Of a stretch of DNA of 64,000 nt, positions 8,421-16,728 are shown piece after piece; the stretch's first letter is position 1, and each line of letters opens with the position of its first letter. The notes under the pieces are model-generated. The model saw only the letters and a list, made by a program, of their open reading frames with translations. It had not been told where the DNA came from and searched no databases. The stretch is from Microbacterium terrae. GTDB lineage: Bacteria; Actinomycetota; Actinomycetes; Actinomycetales; Microbacteriaceae. Both the position numbers and the translations under genes were made by a program. The stretch is from contig NZ_JAFDSS010000001.1 of assembly GCF_017831975.1 (NCBI RefSeq), positions 3,658,001 through 3,722,000 of the forward strand, given 5' to 3'.

Positions 8421-10079
8421 TCAGGCGAAGACCGTGATGAAGCGCTCGTGCCAGCCGGTCGCGCCGTCGGGTGCGGGATGCGCGCGGGCGTCGGTCTGCA
8501 CCTCGCCCGTGGCGCTCGTCGCTCGGCAGCGGATGAGGTGGTCGCCTTCGGTGGCGGTCCACGGGAGGCTCCACTGCACCCAGGTGTCATCGGAGATCGC
8601 GGTGGCCAGGGTAGCCGGCATCCACTCGCCCTCGTCGATCTGCACCTCGACGCCCGAGACGCCGACGTGCTGCTGCCAGGCGACCCCGGCGATCACGGTG
8701 TCTCCCGCTTTCAGCCCCTGCGCGCGGCGCGGCACGTCGATGCGCGACTGCAGCTTGATCGGGCCGCGCTCCGACCAGCCGCGGGTCGACCAGTAGGCCT
8801 GGTCGGCGTCGAATCGGGTGACTTTCAACTCGGTCACCCACTTCGTCGCCGACACGTAGCCGTACAGCCCGGGCACGACCATGCGCACCGGGAAGCCGTG
8901 CTCGAGCGGGAGCGGCTCGTCGTTCATGCCGACCGCGAGGATCGCGGCCCGGTCATAGGTGAGCACCTCGAGTGGGGTCGACGCGGTGAACCCGTCGATC
9001 GAGCGCGAGAGCACCATGTCGGCCTCGGACGTGGGCGCCGCGCGCGCGAGCAGGTCGCGGATCGGGTAGCCGAGCCACTTCGCGTTGCCGATGAGCGAGC
9101 CGCCCACCTCGTTCGAGACGCACGCGAGGGTGGTGTAGCTCTCCTCGAGCGGCAGGGCGAGGAGCTCGTCCCACGTGATCGTGACGTCGCGCTCGACCAT
9201 GCCGGTGATGCGCAGCGACCAGTCCGCGGGGTCGATCTCGGGCACGATCAGCGCGGTGTCGATCCGGTAGAAGCTGTCGTTCGGGGTGACGACGCGGGCG
9301 AGACCTGGCAGGGCGAGTTCGGCTCCGGAAGGAACCGCGGACGCAGCGACCGCAGGCGCCGGCAGGCGCAGCGCATTGCGGACCGCGGTGACCGCGGCGG
9401 CTCCGGCGCGGCGCGCGTTGGTGATCGCGATGGCCACGACGCCGGCGGCGACGGCCGCGCCGGACCAGGCGAAGAAGGCGCGCCGGTCGGGGCGGCGGAT
9501 GTCGTGTCCGGAGCCCGCCGTCCGCTCCTGCGGATCCGAGGCAGGGACCGGATGGGTGGAGACATCGGTGACGGATGCCTCGGTGACGGATGCCTCGGGT
9601 CGCAGCATCCGGACCAGGCCCCACAGCGCCGCTGCGCCCACAGCGCCGGCGACGACGGACGGGATCCACGACACCGCGCCCGCTCCGGGCCGCAGCATCG
9701 CCAGCACGGCGCCGACGACGCCGAACGCGGCGACGATGACGCGCCCCCACGGCGGGCGGCGCGCCTCGACCCACCCGGCGAGGGCGGCGAGGGCGAGCAT
9801 CACGAGGGCGATGCCGGCGAGCAGGGCGATCTTGTCAGCGGTGCCGAACAGGGCGATGGCCGTGTCCTTCGCCCAGGGCGGGGCCAGGTCGATGAGCGTG
9901 CCGCCGATCGCGGCGACGGGGCTCGATGCCGGGGAGACCACGGCGGCGATGAGCTCCCCGACCCCGACGCCGAGCACCACGGCGGCGACACCGGCGAGGC
10001 AGGCGAGCAGCGCGGGCGTTCTGCGCGGCGCGGCGTCGCGCGGCGCCGACCGCGTCGAGTCGACCCGGGGTGTGCCCAT
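8421..10079 (-). CDS. Membrane-anchored molybdopterin-dependent oxidoreductase (sulfite-oxidase family)
   Basis: A 552-residue protein. The first about 200 residues contain four to five transmembrane helices (ALLACLAGVAAVVLGVGVG onward) and a further helix near AFFAWSGAAVAAGVV. The rest is the sulfite-oxidase/YedY molybdopterin fold. Cys320 in TLACVSNEVGG is the expected molybdenum ligand, and the C-terminal Mo-co dimerisation domain with GVAWQQHVGVSGVEV and WVQWSLPW follows. The catalytic domain should face outside. The substrate is not predictable; relatives act on sulfoxides or oxidised protein methionines. Start ATG 10079. It is divergent from the ATP-grasp gene. Confidence 0.88.
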   Translation of the reverse strand: MGTPRVDSTRSAPRDAAPRRTPALLACLAGVAAVVLGVGVGELIAAVVSPASSPVAAIGGTLIDLAPPWAKDTAIALFGTADKIALLAGIALVMLALAALAGWVEARRPPWGRVIVAAFGVVGAVLAMLRPGAGAVSWIPSVVAGAVGAAALWGLVRMLRPEASVTEASVTDVSTHPVPASDPQERTAGSGHDIRRPDRRAFFAWSGAAVAAGVVAIAITNARRAGAAAVTAVRNALRLPAPAVAASAVPSGAELALPGLARVVTPNDSFYRIDTALIVPEIDPADWSLRITGMVERDVTITWDELLALPLEESYTTLACVSNEVGGSLIGNAKWLGYPIRDLLARAAPTSEADMVLSRSIDGFTASTPLEVLTYDRAAILAVGMNDEPLPLEHGFPVRMVVPGLYGYVSATKWVTELKVTRFDADQAYWSTRGWSERGPIKLQSRIDVPRRAQGLKAGDTVIAGVAWQQHVGVSGVEVQIDEGEWMPATLATAISDDTWVQWSLPWTATEGDHLIRCRATSATGEVQTDARAHPAPDGATGWHERFITVFA

Positions 10080-10230
10080 GCGGCGAGCCTACGTCCGTGT
10101 CGGGCGGCCGGGGCCGGAAGCGGGTGACGAATCGATGACGAATGCCCGGACGGGCCGCGCGAGCAGCGGGGCGGTGCCGGCGCCCGTGCCGGAAACACCT
10201 CGGCAACATGCCCCGGGCTAGGCTCTCCCC

Positions 10231-11958
10231 ATGGGTGACCTGTTCGACGGATACGGCTCGATCCTCGCGCCGCGCAAGACGCCTTCCGGTGTACCTGCGT
10301 TCGACGAGATGTTCGGCAGTCCGCCGCATCCGGGAGCCGCGGCGCAATCGCGAGAGTCGTACCGGGAGCTCTACCAGGCCCTCGCGAAGATGACGCAGGA
10401 GGAGCTGCGCGGGCGCACCGACTCGCTGGCGAGCTCCTACCTCGCGCAGGGCGTCACCTTCGACTTCGCCGGCGAGGAGCGCCCGTTCCCACTCGACGCC
10501 GTGCCGCGCATCATCACCTACGACGAGTGGTCGCGGGTCGAGGCCGGCGTCAAGCAGCGGGTGCTCGCCCTCGAGGCGTTCCTCGACGACGCGTACGGCC
10601 ATCAGCACTGCGTGCGCGACGGCGTGCTGCCCGCGCAGCTCATCGCGTCGTCGCAGTACTTCTACCGGCAGGCATCCGGGATCCACTCCGCCAACGGCGT
10701 GCGCATCCAGGTGTCGGGCATCGACCTCATCCGCGACGAGCACGGCGAGATGCGCGTGCTCGAAGACAACGTGCGCGTGCCCTCGGGCGTCTCGTACGTC
10801 ATCTCGAACCGCCGCGTCATGGCGCAGACGCTCCCCGAGCTCTTCGTCTCGATGCAGGTGCGCCCGGTGGGTGACTACCCCAACAAGCTCCTCGCCGCGC
10901 TGCGTGCGTCGGCTCCCGCGGGCATCGAAGACCCGAACGTCGTCGTGCTCACCCCGGGCGTGTACAACTCGGCGTACTTCGAGCACACGCTCCTCGCCCG
11001 CCTGATGGGAGTCGAGCTCGTCGAGGGCCGTGACCTGCTGTGCATCGGCGGCAAGGTGTTCATGCGCACCACCCGCGGACCCAAGCGCGTCGACGTGATC
11101 TACCGCCGGGTCGACGACGACTTCCTCGACCCGCTGCAGTTCCGTGCGGATTCGATGCTCGGGGCGCCGGGCCTCATGCTCGCCGCCCGCCTCGGCAACG
11201 TCACGATCGCGAACGCGGTCGGAAACGGCGTGGCCGACGACAAGCTGCTCTACACGTACGTGCCCGACCTCATCCGCTACTACCTCGCCGAGGAGCCGAT
11301 CCTCAAGAACGTCGACACCTGGCGCCTCGAAGACCCGAACGCCCTCGAAGAGGTGCTCGACCGCCTGCCCGAGCTGGTCGTGAAGCCCGTCGACGGGTCG
11401 GGCGGCAAGGGACTGGTCGTGGGCCCGGATGCCTCGCCCGGCGAACTCGAGAAGCTGCGCAAGCGTCTGATCGCCGACCCGCGCGGCTGGATCGCGCAGC
11501 CGGTCGTGATGCTCTCGACCATCCCGACGCTGGTCGAAGACGGACTGCGCCCGCGTCACGCCGACCTCCGGCCCTTCGCCGTCAACGACGGCGAAGACGT
11601 GTGGGTGCTCCCCGGCGGGCTCACCCGGGTCGCGCTCCCGGAGGGCCAGCTCGTCGTCAACTCGTCGCAGGGCGGCGGATCGAAGGACACCTGGATCGTG
11701 GGCGGCTCCGCACCCGGACACGTCGAGTACGGTCAGGGCACGGGCCTGGCGGGTCTCGTCGCCGATCAGGCGACCCCCACCGCGGCGATCTCGATCGTCT
11801 ACCCCGACGAGTCCCCGGCGCCCTCGGCGGCCCCGATCGTCTACGACGACCAGCCCGAGGTGACCCACTCGCCGCAGGATCGCCCGCGGTCGCTGTCGGA
11901 GCAGCAGGAGCAGCAGCAACAGCAGGCCGACGGCCGCGACGGAGGTGCATCGTGCTGA
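10231..11958 (+). CDS. Circularly permuted type 2 ATP-grasp protein
   Basis: A 575-residue amidoligase-type ATP-grasp enzyme predicted to form peptide or amide bonds. Seen: LEDNVRVPSGVSYV (family hallmark), the nucleotide-binding VVKPVDGSGGKGL near residues 388-400, and HADLRPFAVN. Residues 545 onward form a low-complexity Gln-rich tail (QEQQQQQ). The family is conserved with the alpha-E (DUF403) and transglutaminase genes that follow, a linkage described in comparative genomics of amidoligases and thought to build and release a peptide-like tag or metabolite. The stop TGA (11956-11958) overlaps a relic GTG start of the next gene (see 11952-12046). Product unknown. Confidence 0.9.
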   Translation: MGDLFDGYGSILAPRKTPSGVPAFDEMFGSPPHPGAAAQSRESYRELYQALAKMTQEELRGRTDSLASSYLAQGVTFDFAGEERPFPLDAVPRIITYDEWSRVEAGVKQRVLALEAFLDDAYGHQHCVRDGVLPAQLIASSQYFYRQASGIHSANGVRIQVSGIDLIRDEHGEMRVLEDNVRVPSGVSYVISNRRVMAQTLPELFVSMQVRPVGDYPNKLLAALRASAPAGIEDPNVVVLTPGVYNSAYFEHTLLARLMGVELVEGRDLLCIGGKVFMRTTRGPKRVDVIYRRVDDDFLDPLQFRADSMLGAPGLMLAARLGNVTIANAVGNGVADDKLLYTYVPDLIRYYLAEEPILKNVDTWRLEDPNALEEVLDRLPELVVKPVDGSGGKGLVVGPDASPGELEKLRKRLIADPRGWIAQPVVMLSTIPTLVEDGLRPRHADLRPFAVNDGEDVWVLPGGLTRVALPEGQLVVNSSQGGGSKDTWIVGGSAPGHVEYGQGTGLAGLVADQATPTAAISIVYPDESPAPSAAPIVYDDQPEVTHSPQDRPRSLSEQQEQQQQQADGRDGGASC

Positions 11959-12038
11959 GTCGCATCCGCGTTTCGACTCGCTCACTGCGCTCGCTCGCTC
12001 AACGACCGCCCGCGACGAAGGGTGTCCGGACATGCTGA
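11952..12038 (+). other. 28-codon relic leader ORF created by repeat insertion
   Basis: A GTG at 11952, preceded by GGAGG at 11941-11945, reads M-L-S-R-I, the same N-terminus as the alpha-E protein that now begins at 12032. It then runs through the inserted REP-like element and stops at 12036-12038, overlapping the new ATG. It looks like the ancestral alpha-E start site knocked out of frame by an 80-bp insertion. It may still be translated as a leader peptide that keeps ribosomes coupled to the alpha-E start. It is unlikely to make a functional protein. Confidence 0.5.
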
Positions 12039-12046
12039 GTCGCATC
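11953..12046 (+). repeat. REP-like element flanked by 14-bp direct repeat
   Basis: The 14-mer tgctgagtcgcatc occurs at 11953-11966 and again at 12033-12046. Between the copies lies a variant of the 'cgtttcg...ctcgctcaacgaccg' element (about 11967-12008) also found at 38797-38828 and 51426-51680. The arrangement is that of an insertion with duplication of the target sequence. Confidence 0.75.
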
Positions 12047-12964
12047 GCCGAGTCTCTGTTCTGGATCGGGCGTTACATCGAGCGCAGCGACGGCACCGCC
12101 CGCATCCTCGACGTGCATCTGCAGCTCCTCCTCGAAGACCCGTGGATCGACGAAGACACCGCGTGCCGCTCGCTTCTGAGCGTGATGGGCTCCTTCCCGC
12201 CCGAGGGTCTCACCACGGTGCGGCGCGAAGACGTTCTCGCGCGCCTCGCGGTCGACCGCAACAACCCGTCGAGCATCGCGTACGCCCTGCAGGCCGCGCG
12301 CGAGAACGCCCGGCGGGCACGCGAGATCGTCTCGACCGACCTGTGGGAGACCCTCAACACCACGAACGCCCGGATGCCGCGGAGGCTCCAGACCGACAAG
12401 GTGCACGAGTTCTTCCAGTGGGTGCGCGAGCGGTCGGCGCTCGCCGTCGGACTCGTCGACTCCTCGACGAGTCGCGACGAGTCCTGGCAGTTCTTCACCC
12501 TGGGCCGGGCGATCGAGCGCACCGACATGACCGCGCGGATGCTGGCGACGCGGTCGCTGACCGAGGCATCCGGTCCGTCGTGGACCACCATCCTCCGCTC
12601 GTGCGGCGCCTACGAGGCCTACCTGCGCACGTACCGCGGCATGCCGAGCGCGCGCAACGCCGCCGAGTTCCTGCTGCTCGACCGCCTGTTCCCGCGGTCG
12701 ATCATCTACTCGATCCAGCAGGCCGAGCAGTGCATGCGCGCGATCGACCCCCGCGACGACCGCGTCGGGCACTCGAACACCGTGCTGCGCGCCCTCGGGC
12801 AGATCCGCAACGACCTCGAGTACAGCCCGATCTCCGAGATCCTCGGCGAGCTGCCGCTGCACATGGATCGGGTGCAGAAGGTGACGCGCGAGGCGTCCGA
12901 GGCCATCCGTGGGCGGTTCTTCCCCACGCAGGCCGAGCCGAGCTGGATCGGGGAGATCTCATGA
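12032..12964 (+). CDS. Alpha-E domain protein (DUF403)
   Basis: A 310-residue all-helical protein of the alpha-E family. MLSRIAESLFWIGRYIERSDGTAR at the N-terminus and FFTLGRAIERTDMTARML around residues 155-172 are the paired hallmark motifs. It always occurs beside permuted ATP-grasp and transglutaminase genes, as here, and is thought to be a partner or catalytic component of the amidoligase system; no reaction is established. Start ATG 12032 fits the family N-terminus, although an identical relic start lies 80 bases upstream. The spacer carries only a weak GAAGGG SD, so coupling to the leader ORF may matter. Confidence 0.9.
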   Translation: MLSRIAESLFWIGRYIERSDGTARILDVHLQLLLEDPWIDEDTACRSLLSVMGSFPPEGLTTVRREDVLARLAVDRNNPSSIAYALQAARENARRAREIVSTDLWETLNTTNARMPRRLQTDKVHEFFQWVRERSALAVGLVDSSTSRDESWQFFTLGRAIERTDMTARMLATRSLTEASGPSWTTILRSCGAYEAYLRTYRGMPSARNAAEFLLLDRLFPRSIIYSIQQAEQCMRAIDPRDDRVGHSNTVLRALGQIRNDLEYSPISEILGELPLHMDRVQKVTREASEAIRGRFFPTQAEPSWIGEIS

Positions 12965-12983
12965 GGCTTCAGGAGAAGGAATC

Positions 12984-13829
12984 ATGAAAAGGCTCAGAAT
13001 CGAGCACCAGACCGGGTACAGCTACCAGGGCGACGTGTCGGCCTCGTACAACGAGGCGCGGATGCTGCCGGGCTCGACCGAGAACCAGTTCGTGCTCAAC
13101 GCGTCGCTCGACATCGAGCCGTCGTCGAGCGTGAACCAGTTCGTGGACTATTTCGGCACGCGGGTGGCGTCGTTCGACATCCTCTCCGCGCACACGAAGC
13201 TGATGATCACGGCCCGCTCGCTCGTCGAGGTGCGCCCGCGCCCGATCGACCACACGGACTACTCGTGGGCCGACCTCGAGCGCGATGCGCCGCGGGCGAT
13301 CGAGACCGTCGAGCAGCTGTCGCAGACCGCGCGCACGAAGCCGCACCCCGAGGTCGCCGACCTCGCCCGCCGCATCGCCGCCGAGCACGACCATCCCGGT
13401 CGCGCCGCCCACGCTATCGCCACGGCGATCGGCGACGCGGTCGAGTACATGCACGGCATCACCGGAGTGCACTCCACCGCCGTCGACGCGTGGGAGGCCC
13501 GCAAGGGCGTGTGCCAGGACATGGCGCACATCACCCTCGGCGCGCTCCGCGAGGTCGGCATCCCGGCGCGGTACGTCTCGGGCTATCTGCACCCGAAGCC
13601 CGATGCGGCAGTCGGCGAGGCGGTCGCCGGCGAGTCGCACGCGTGGGTGGAGTGGTTCGCCGGGGAGTGGCAGGGCTTCGACCCCACCAACAACATCGAG
13701 ATCGGCGATCGGCACGTGCTCGTCGGGCGCGGCCGCGACTACAACGACGTGCCGCCGCTGCGCGGCGTGTACGGCGGTCCCCACAAGGGCCACCTGCATG
13801 TGAAGGTCACCATCACGCGCGAGGCGTGA
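12984..13829 (+). CDS. Transglutaminase-like cysteine protease/transferase
   Basis: A 281-residue protein with an N-terminal beta domain (bacterial transglutaminase N-terminal region, residues 1-85) and a transglutaminase core. The catalytic triad is Cys177 (KGVCQDM), His219 (ESHAWVEW) and Asp233 (GFDPTNN). It is cytoplasmic, with no signal peptide. A strong AGGAGAAGGA precedes ATG 12984, 19 bases after the alpha-E stop. In this conserved trio it probably hydrolyses or transfers the amide bond made by the ATP-grasp partner (inference from linkage). Confidence 0.93.
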   Translation: MKRLRIEHQTGYSYQGDVSASYNEARMLPGSTENQFVLNASLDIEPSSSVNQFVDYFGTRVASFDILSAHTKLMITARSLVEVRPRPIDHTDYSWADLERDAPRAIETVEQLSQTARTKPHPEVADLARRIAAEHDHPGRAAHAIATAIGDAVEYMHGITGVHSTAVDAWEARKGVCQDMAHITLGALREVGIPARYVSGYLHPKPDAAVGEAVAGESHAWVEWFAGEWQGFDPTNNIEIGDRHVLVGRGRDYNDVPPLRGVYGGPHKGHLHVKVTITREA

Positions 13830-13856
13830 GACCGAGGGCGCTCGGGCGTTCGTGAG

Positions 13857-13872
13857 CCGCCGTCGCCGGCGG
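13857..13872. terminator. GC hairpin between convergent genes
   Basis: CCGCCG (13857-13862) and CGGCGG (13867-13872) form a 6-bp stem with a 4-base loop between the transglutaminase gene and the convergent small acidic gene. No T tract; only moderately convincing. Confidence 0.4.
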
Positions 13873-13877
13873 AGGCG

Positions 13878-14045
13878 TCACGCCGGGCTGTCGTCGGGGT
13901 CGAGCGCCTTCAGCGTGTCCTCTTCGACGGGGTTGTCGGCGTCGAGTCGTTCCTCGGTCGACTCGTCGCCGCCTGTGGGGGAGTCGGGGTCGGATGCGTC
14001 CGGGGTCGGGGCGTGCCGGTTCTCGTCTTCGCGCTCGCGGTCCAT
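13878..14045 (-). CDS. Short acidic protein of unknown function
   Basis: A 55-residue, strongly acidic, probably disordered protein. It starts MDREREDENRH and ends DTLKALDPDDSPA; nearly a third of the residues are Asp or Glu. The tail NPVEEDTLKALDPDDSP resembles short hypothetical proteins seen across Microbacteriaceae. Too short for most gene callers. Coding support comes from the biased acidic composition with few hydrophobics and an ATG start, not from a domain. Confidence 0.5.
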   Translation of the reverse strand: MDREREDENRHAPTPDASDPDSPTGGDESTEERLDADNPVEEDTLKALDPDDSPA

Positions 14046-14085
14046 GCGCCCCAGGGTACGCCCGACCCGTGACGCGGGCGTCGGG

Positions 14086-15072
14086 TCAGGCGCCCGACAC
14101 CACCGCGTTGCTGAGCTGGTCGGCGTCGATGTCGCGCTGCGCGCGGTTGGTCATCAGCACCCAGGCGAGCCCGGCGGTCGGGTGCACCCAGAACTCCGTG
14201 CCCGCCCAGCCGCCGTGGCCGTACACGTCGTGGTCGATGAGGCCGGGCGCGCGGGTGCGCAGGTTCCACGTGAAGCCCCAGTCCTGGCCGCGCGCGGCGA
14301 TGTAGGGCTCGAGGCGCGGGATGTCGCCGGTGAGGGGCCGGAGCATCATCGCGAGGGTCGACGGATGCAGGATGCCGCCGGTCTCTCCGCGCCCGATGCG
14401 CAGCAGCGCCGACCCCACGGCGAGCAGGTCCTCGGCGCGGCCGAGGAGGCCTGCGCCGGGGTTGCGTCCGGCCACGAACGTCGCGATGTCGACACCCGCA
14501 GCGCCCGCGTCGAGCACCTCGTGCGGGTCGGCCGACTCGTCGAGGGTCAGTCCGTCGGCGCCGATCTCGCGCGCCCAGGCGCTGACCGCGGCATCCCACG
14601 GGGCATCCGTCGCCTTCTCGATCATCGCCGCGATGCCCTCGTACGCGATCGTGGAGTACCGCGACGCCGACCCGGCGACGAAGTCGCGCCCGGCCGACAG
14701 CAGGTGGTTCCGCAGCGGCGGCGCCGGGTCGAGGGGCGGCTCGGAGATGCCCGCAGTGTGGCTCACCAGGTGCTTCAGCCGCACGATGTCGTCGCGACCT
14801 GCGCCGAACTCCGGGAGCGCCGACGTGAGCGGCGTCTCGGGGGTGAAGCATCCGCGTTCGATCGCCCGTGCCGCGGCGATGCCGACGAGCGGCTTGGTGA
14901 TCGAGAACAGCCGGAAGTGGTCGCCCGTCTTCGCGGGCCGACCGTCGGCCCTGCCGAACGCGTCGAGCGCGACGACCCCGTCGGCCGTGGCGATGCCGAG
15001 CACCGCCGTGGGCAGGCGTCCGTCATCGACGCGCGTGCGCGCCCAGTCGAAGGCTGCGGCGTATCCGGTCAT
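14086..15072 (-). CDS. Serine hydrolase, class C beta-lactamase family
   Basis: A 328-residue serine hydrolase of the EstB/penicillin-binding-like fold. The nucleophile motif SITK (SxxK) lies near residue 76, and the C-terminal HGGWAGTEFW gives the His-Gly-Gly of the third motif. No signal peptide, so it is probably cytoplasmic. It lies last in the run that contains the rhamnose genes, 80 bases after rhaB on the same strand, so it may be co-transcribed. In that context it could act as an esterase on acylated rhamno-oligosaccharides (inference). The larger open frame extending upstream to 16332 is antisense-frame noise. Confidence 0.85.
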   Translation of the reverse strand: MTGYAAAFDWARTRVDDGRLPTAVLGIATADGVVALDAFGRADGRPAKTGDHFRLFSITKPLVGIAAARAIERGCFTPETPLTSALPEFGAGRDDIVRLKHLVSHTAGISEPPLDPAPPLRNHLLSAGRDFVAGSASRYSTIAYEGIAAMIEKATDAPWDAAVSAWAREIGADGLTLDESADPHEVLDAGAAGVDIATFVAGRNPGAGLLGRAEDLLAVGSALLRIGRGETGGILHPSTLAMMLRPLTGDIPRLEPYIAARGQDWGFTWNLRTRAPGLIDHDVYGHGGWAGTEFWVHPTAGLAWVLMTNRAQRDIDADQLSNAVVSGA

Positions 15073-15152
15073 GTCGTCCTCGGGGTCGGATCGTCTGGTC
15101 GTCGGGCGGGCCCGCGCGGGTCGGTCAGGGCTGGGGTGCTTCAGACCGCGGT

Positions 15153-16586
15153 TCAGGACCGCGGCGTGAAGCGGGCCGGAGGGAAGGCGTCCGCCACCGC
15201 GGCGCGCAGCGTCTCGAGCGTCGCATCGGGACCGTACCACCCGTGCGCGCGCGCCTGCACGAGCACGTTGCCGAGCGCGGTCGCCTCGACCGGGCCCGCG
15301 AGCACCGGGAGACCCGAGCGATCTGCGGTGGCCTGGCACAGCAGCCGGTTGAGCGACCCGCCACCCACGATGTGGATGACGTCGATGTCGCGGTCGGTCA
15401 GGCGTCCCGCGGTCGCCACCGCACCCGCGAACGCCTGCGCGATCGACTCGACGATCGTGCGTGCGAAGGCGGCGCGCGTGGCTGGCACCGGGGCGCCAGA
15501 CTCCTCGAGCACCGCGGCGATGCGCGCCGGCATGTCTCCCGGCGCCGACAGGCGCGGGTCGTTGGCATCGAACAGGGCGACGTCCGCGTCGACGGATGCC
15601 GCATCCGCGAGGAGCGCCGGCAGATCGATGGCTGCGCCGTCCTCGGCCTCCCACGTGCGCACCGCTTCGCTCAGGAGCCACAGGCCGGTCACGTTGTGGA
15701 GGAAGCGCACGCGTCCGTCGACGCCGCCCTCGTTGGTGAAGTTCGCCTCGCGCGCGGCGTCGCTGACCACCGGCTCGTCGAGCTCGACGCCCACGAGCCC
15801 CCATGTTCCGCACGAGATGTACGCGGCATCCGGGCTCGACAGCGGCACCGCGACGACGGCCGAGGCCGTATCGTGCGAGCCGACCGCGACCACGTCGAGG
15901 GCCGCGCCGATGCGCTCGCGTGCGGCGCCCGAGAGCGTGCCGAGGTGCGCGCCCGGCTCGACGAGGGGCGCGAGGACGGATGCCGGGATGCCGAGCGACT
16001 CGGCGAGCTCGACGTCCCACAGCCCGCTCGTCACGTCGACGAGGCCGGTCGTGGAGGCGTTGGTGCGCTCGGCGACGACGGCACCGGTGAGGAGGAAGGC
16101 GACGAGGTCGGGCACGAGGAGCGCGGCATCCGCGTCGGCGAGCCCGCGCTCGGTGACGAACTGGTAGAGCGTGTTGAACGGCAGGAACTGCAGTCCGTTG
16201 CGCCGGTACAGCTCGTCGAACGGCACGGCCGCGTGCACCTGCTCCACACCGCGCACCGTGCGGTCGTCGCGGTAGTGGAAGGGCTCGCCCTGCACCTCGC
16301 CGCCCGAGACGAGGCCGTAGTCGACGGCCCACGAGTCGATGCCCACGCTCGCGATGCCGCGCTCGCGCGCGACCGCGTCGCGGAGACCTTCGACGACGTG
16401 CCGGTACAGCGCCGAGAAGTCCCAGTGCAGGGCGCCGTCGGGGCCTTCGACCGGGCCGTTCGGGAAGCGGGCCACCGGCTCGAGGCGCAGCTCGCCGTCA
16501 CCGACGAACCCGAGCATGACCCGCCCGCTGGTCGCGCCGAGGTCGACCGCCGCGACGACCCCGCCGGTGACGGCCCCGCCGCTCAT
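15153..16586 (-). CDS. rhaB: L-rhamnulokinase
   Basis: A 477-residue FGGY-family kinase phosphorylating L-rhamnulose at O1. The N-terminal VAAVDLGATSGRVMLG is the phosphate-1 loop specific to rhamnulokinases (GATSGR). LHWDFSAL, GIDSWAVDYGL with the catalytic Asp, SHDTASAV and HIVGGGSLNRLLCQ are all in family order. It is flanked on the same strand by the aldolase-dehydrogenase, isomerase and mutarotase genes. About 140 bases separate it from the aldolase gene, so it may also have its own promoter. Confidence 0.95.
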   Translation of the reverse strand: MSGGAVTGGVVAAVDLGATSGRVMLGFVGDGELRLEPVARFPNGPVEGPDGALHWDFSALYRHVVEGLRDAVARERGIASVGIDSWAVDYGLVSGGEVQGEPFHYRDDRTVRGVEQVHAAVPFDELYRRNGLQFLPFNTLYQFVTERGLADADAALLVPDLVAFLLTGAVVAERTNASTTGLVDVTSGLWDVELAESLGIPASVLAPLVEPGAHLGTLSGAARERIGAALDVVAVGSHDTASAVVAVPLSSPDAAYISCGTWGLVGVELDEPVVSDAAREANFTNEGGVDGRVRFLHNVTGLWLLSEAVRTWEAEDGAAIDLPALLADAASVDADVALFDANDPRLSAPGDMPARIAAVLEESGAPVPATRAAFARTIVESIAQAFAGAVATAGRLTDRDIDVIHIVGGGSLNRLLCQATADRSGLPVLAGPVEATALGNVLVQARAHGWYGPDATLETLRAAVADAFPPARFTPRS

Positions 16587-16728
16587 CGCCCCGCCCCCGT
16601 GTGCGAGCGGGCACTCCGGCCCCGAGCGGGCATTGTGGCCTCGTGCGCGGCGTGCTCGCTCGGGAGGATGACGCCCGCTCGCGTGGGAGAGAGGAGGCTC
16701 GGAGGGAAGGGGGTGAGGGAGAGGGAGG

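Noticed and set aside
9835..12045. 736-residue minus-strand open frame opposite the ATP-grasp gene
   Set aside because: It has Arg/His/Gly/Val-rich composition without domains, typical of antisense frames in 70% GC DNA, and lies over a well-supported gene.
16587..16728. Possible small gene or regulatory RNA between rhaB and the aldolase gene
   Set aside because: Only a short direct repeat (cgagcgggca) is visible; no start with SD, no stable hairpin with a T tract.
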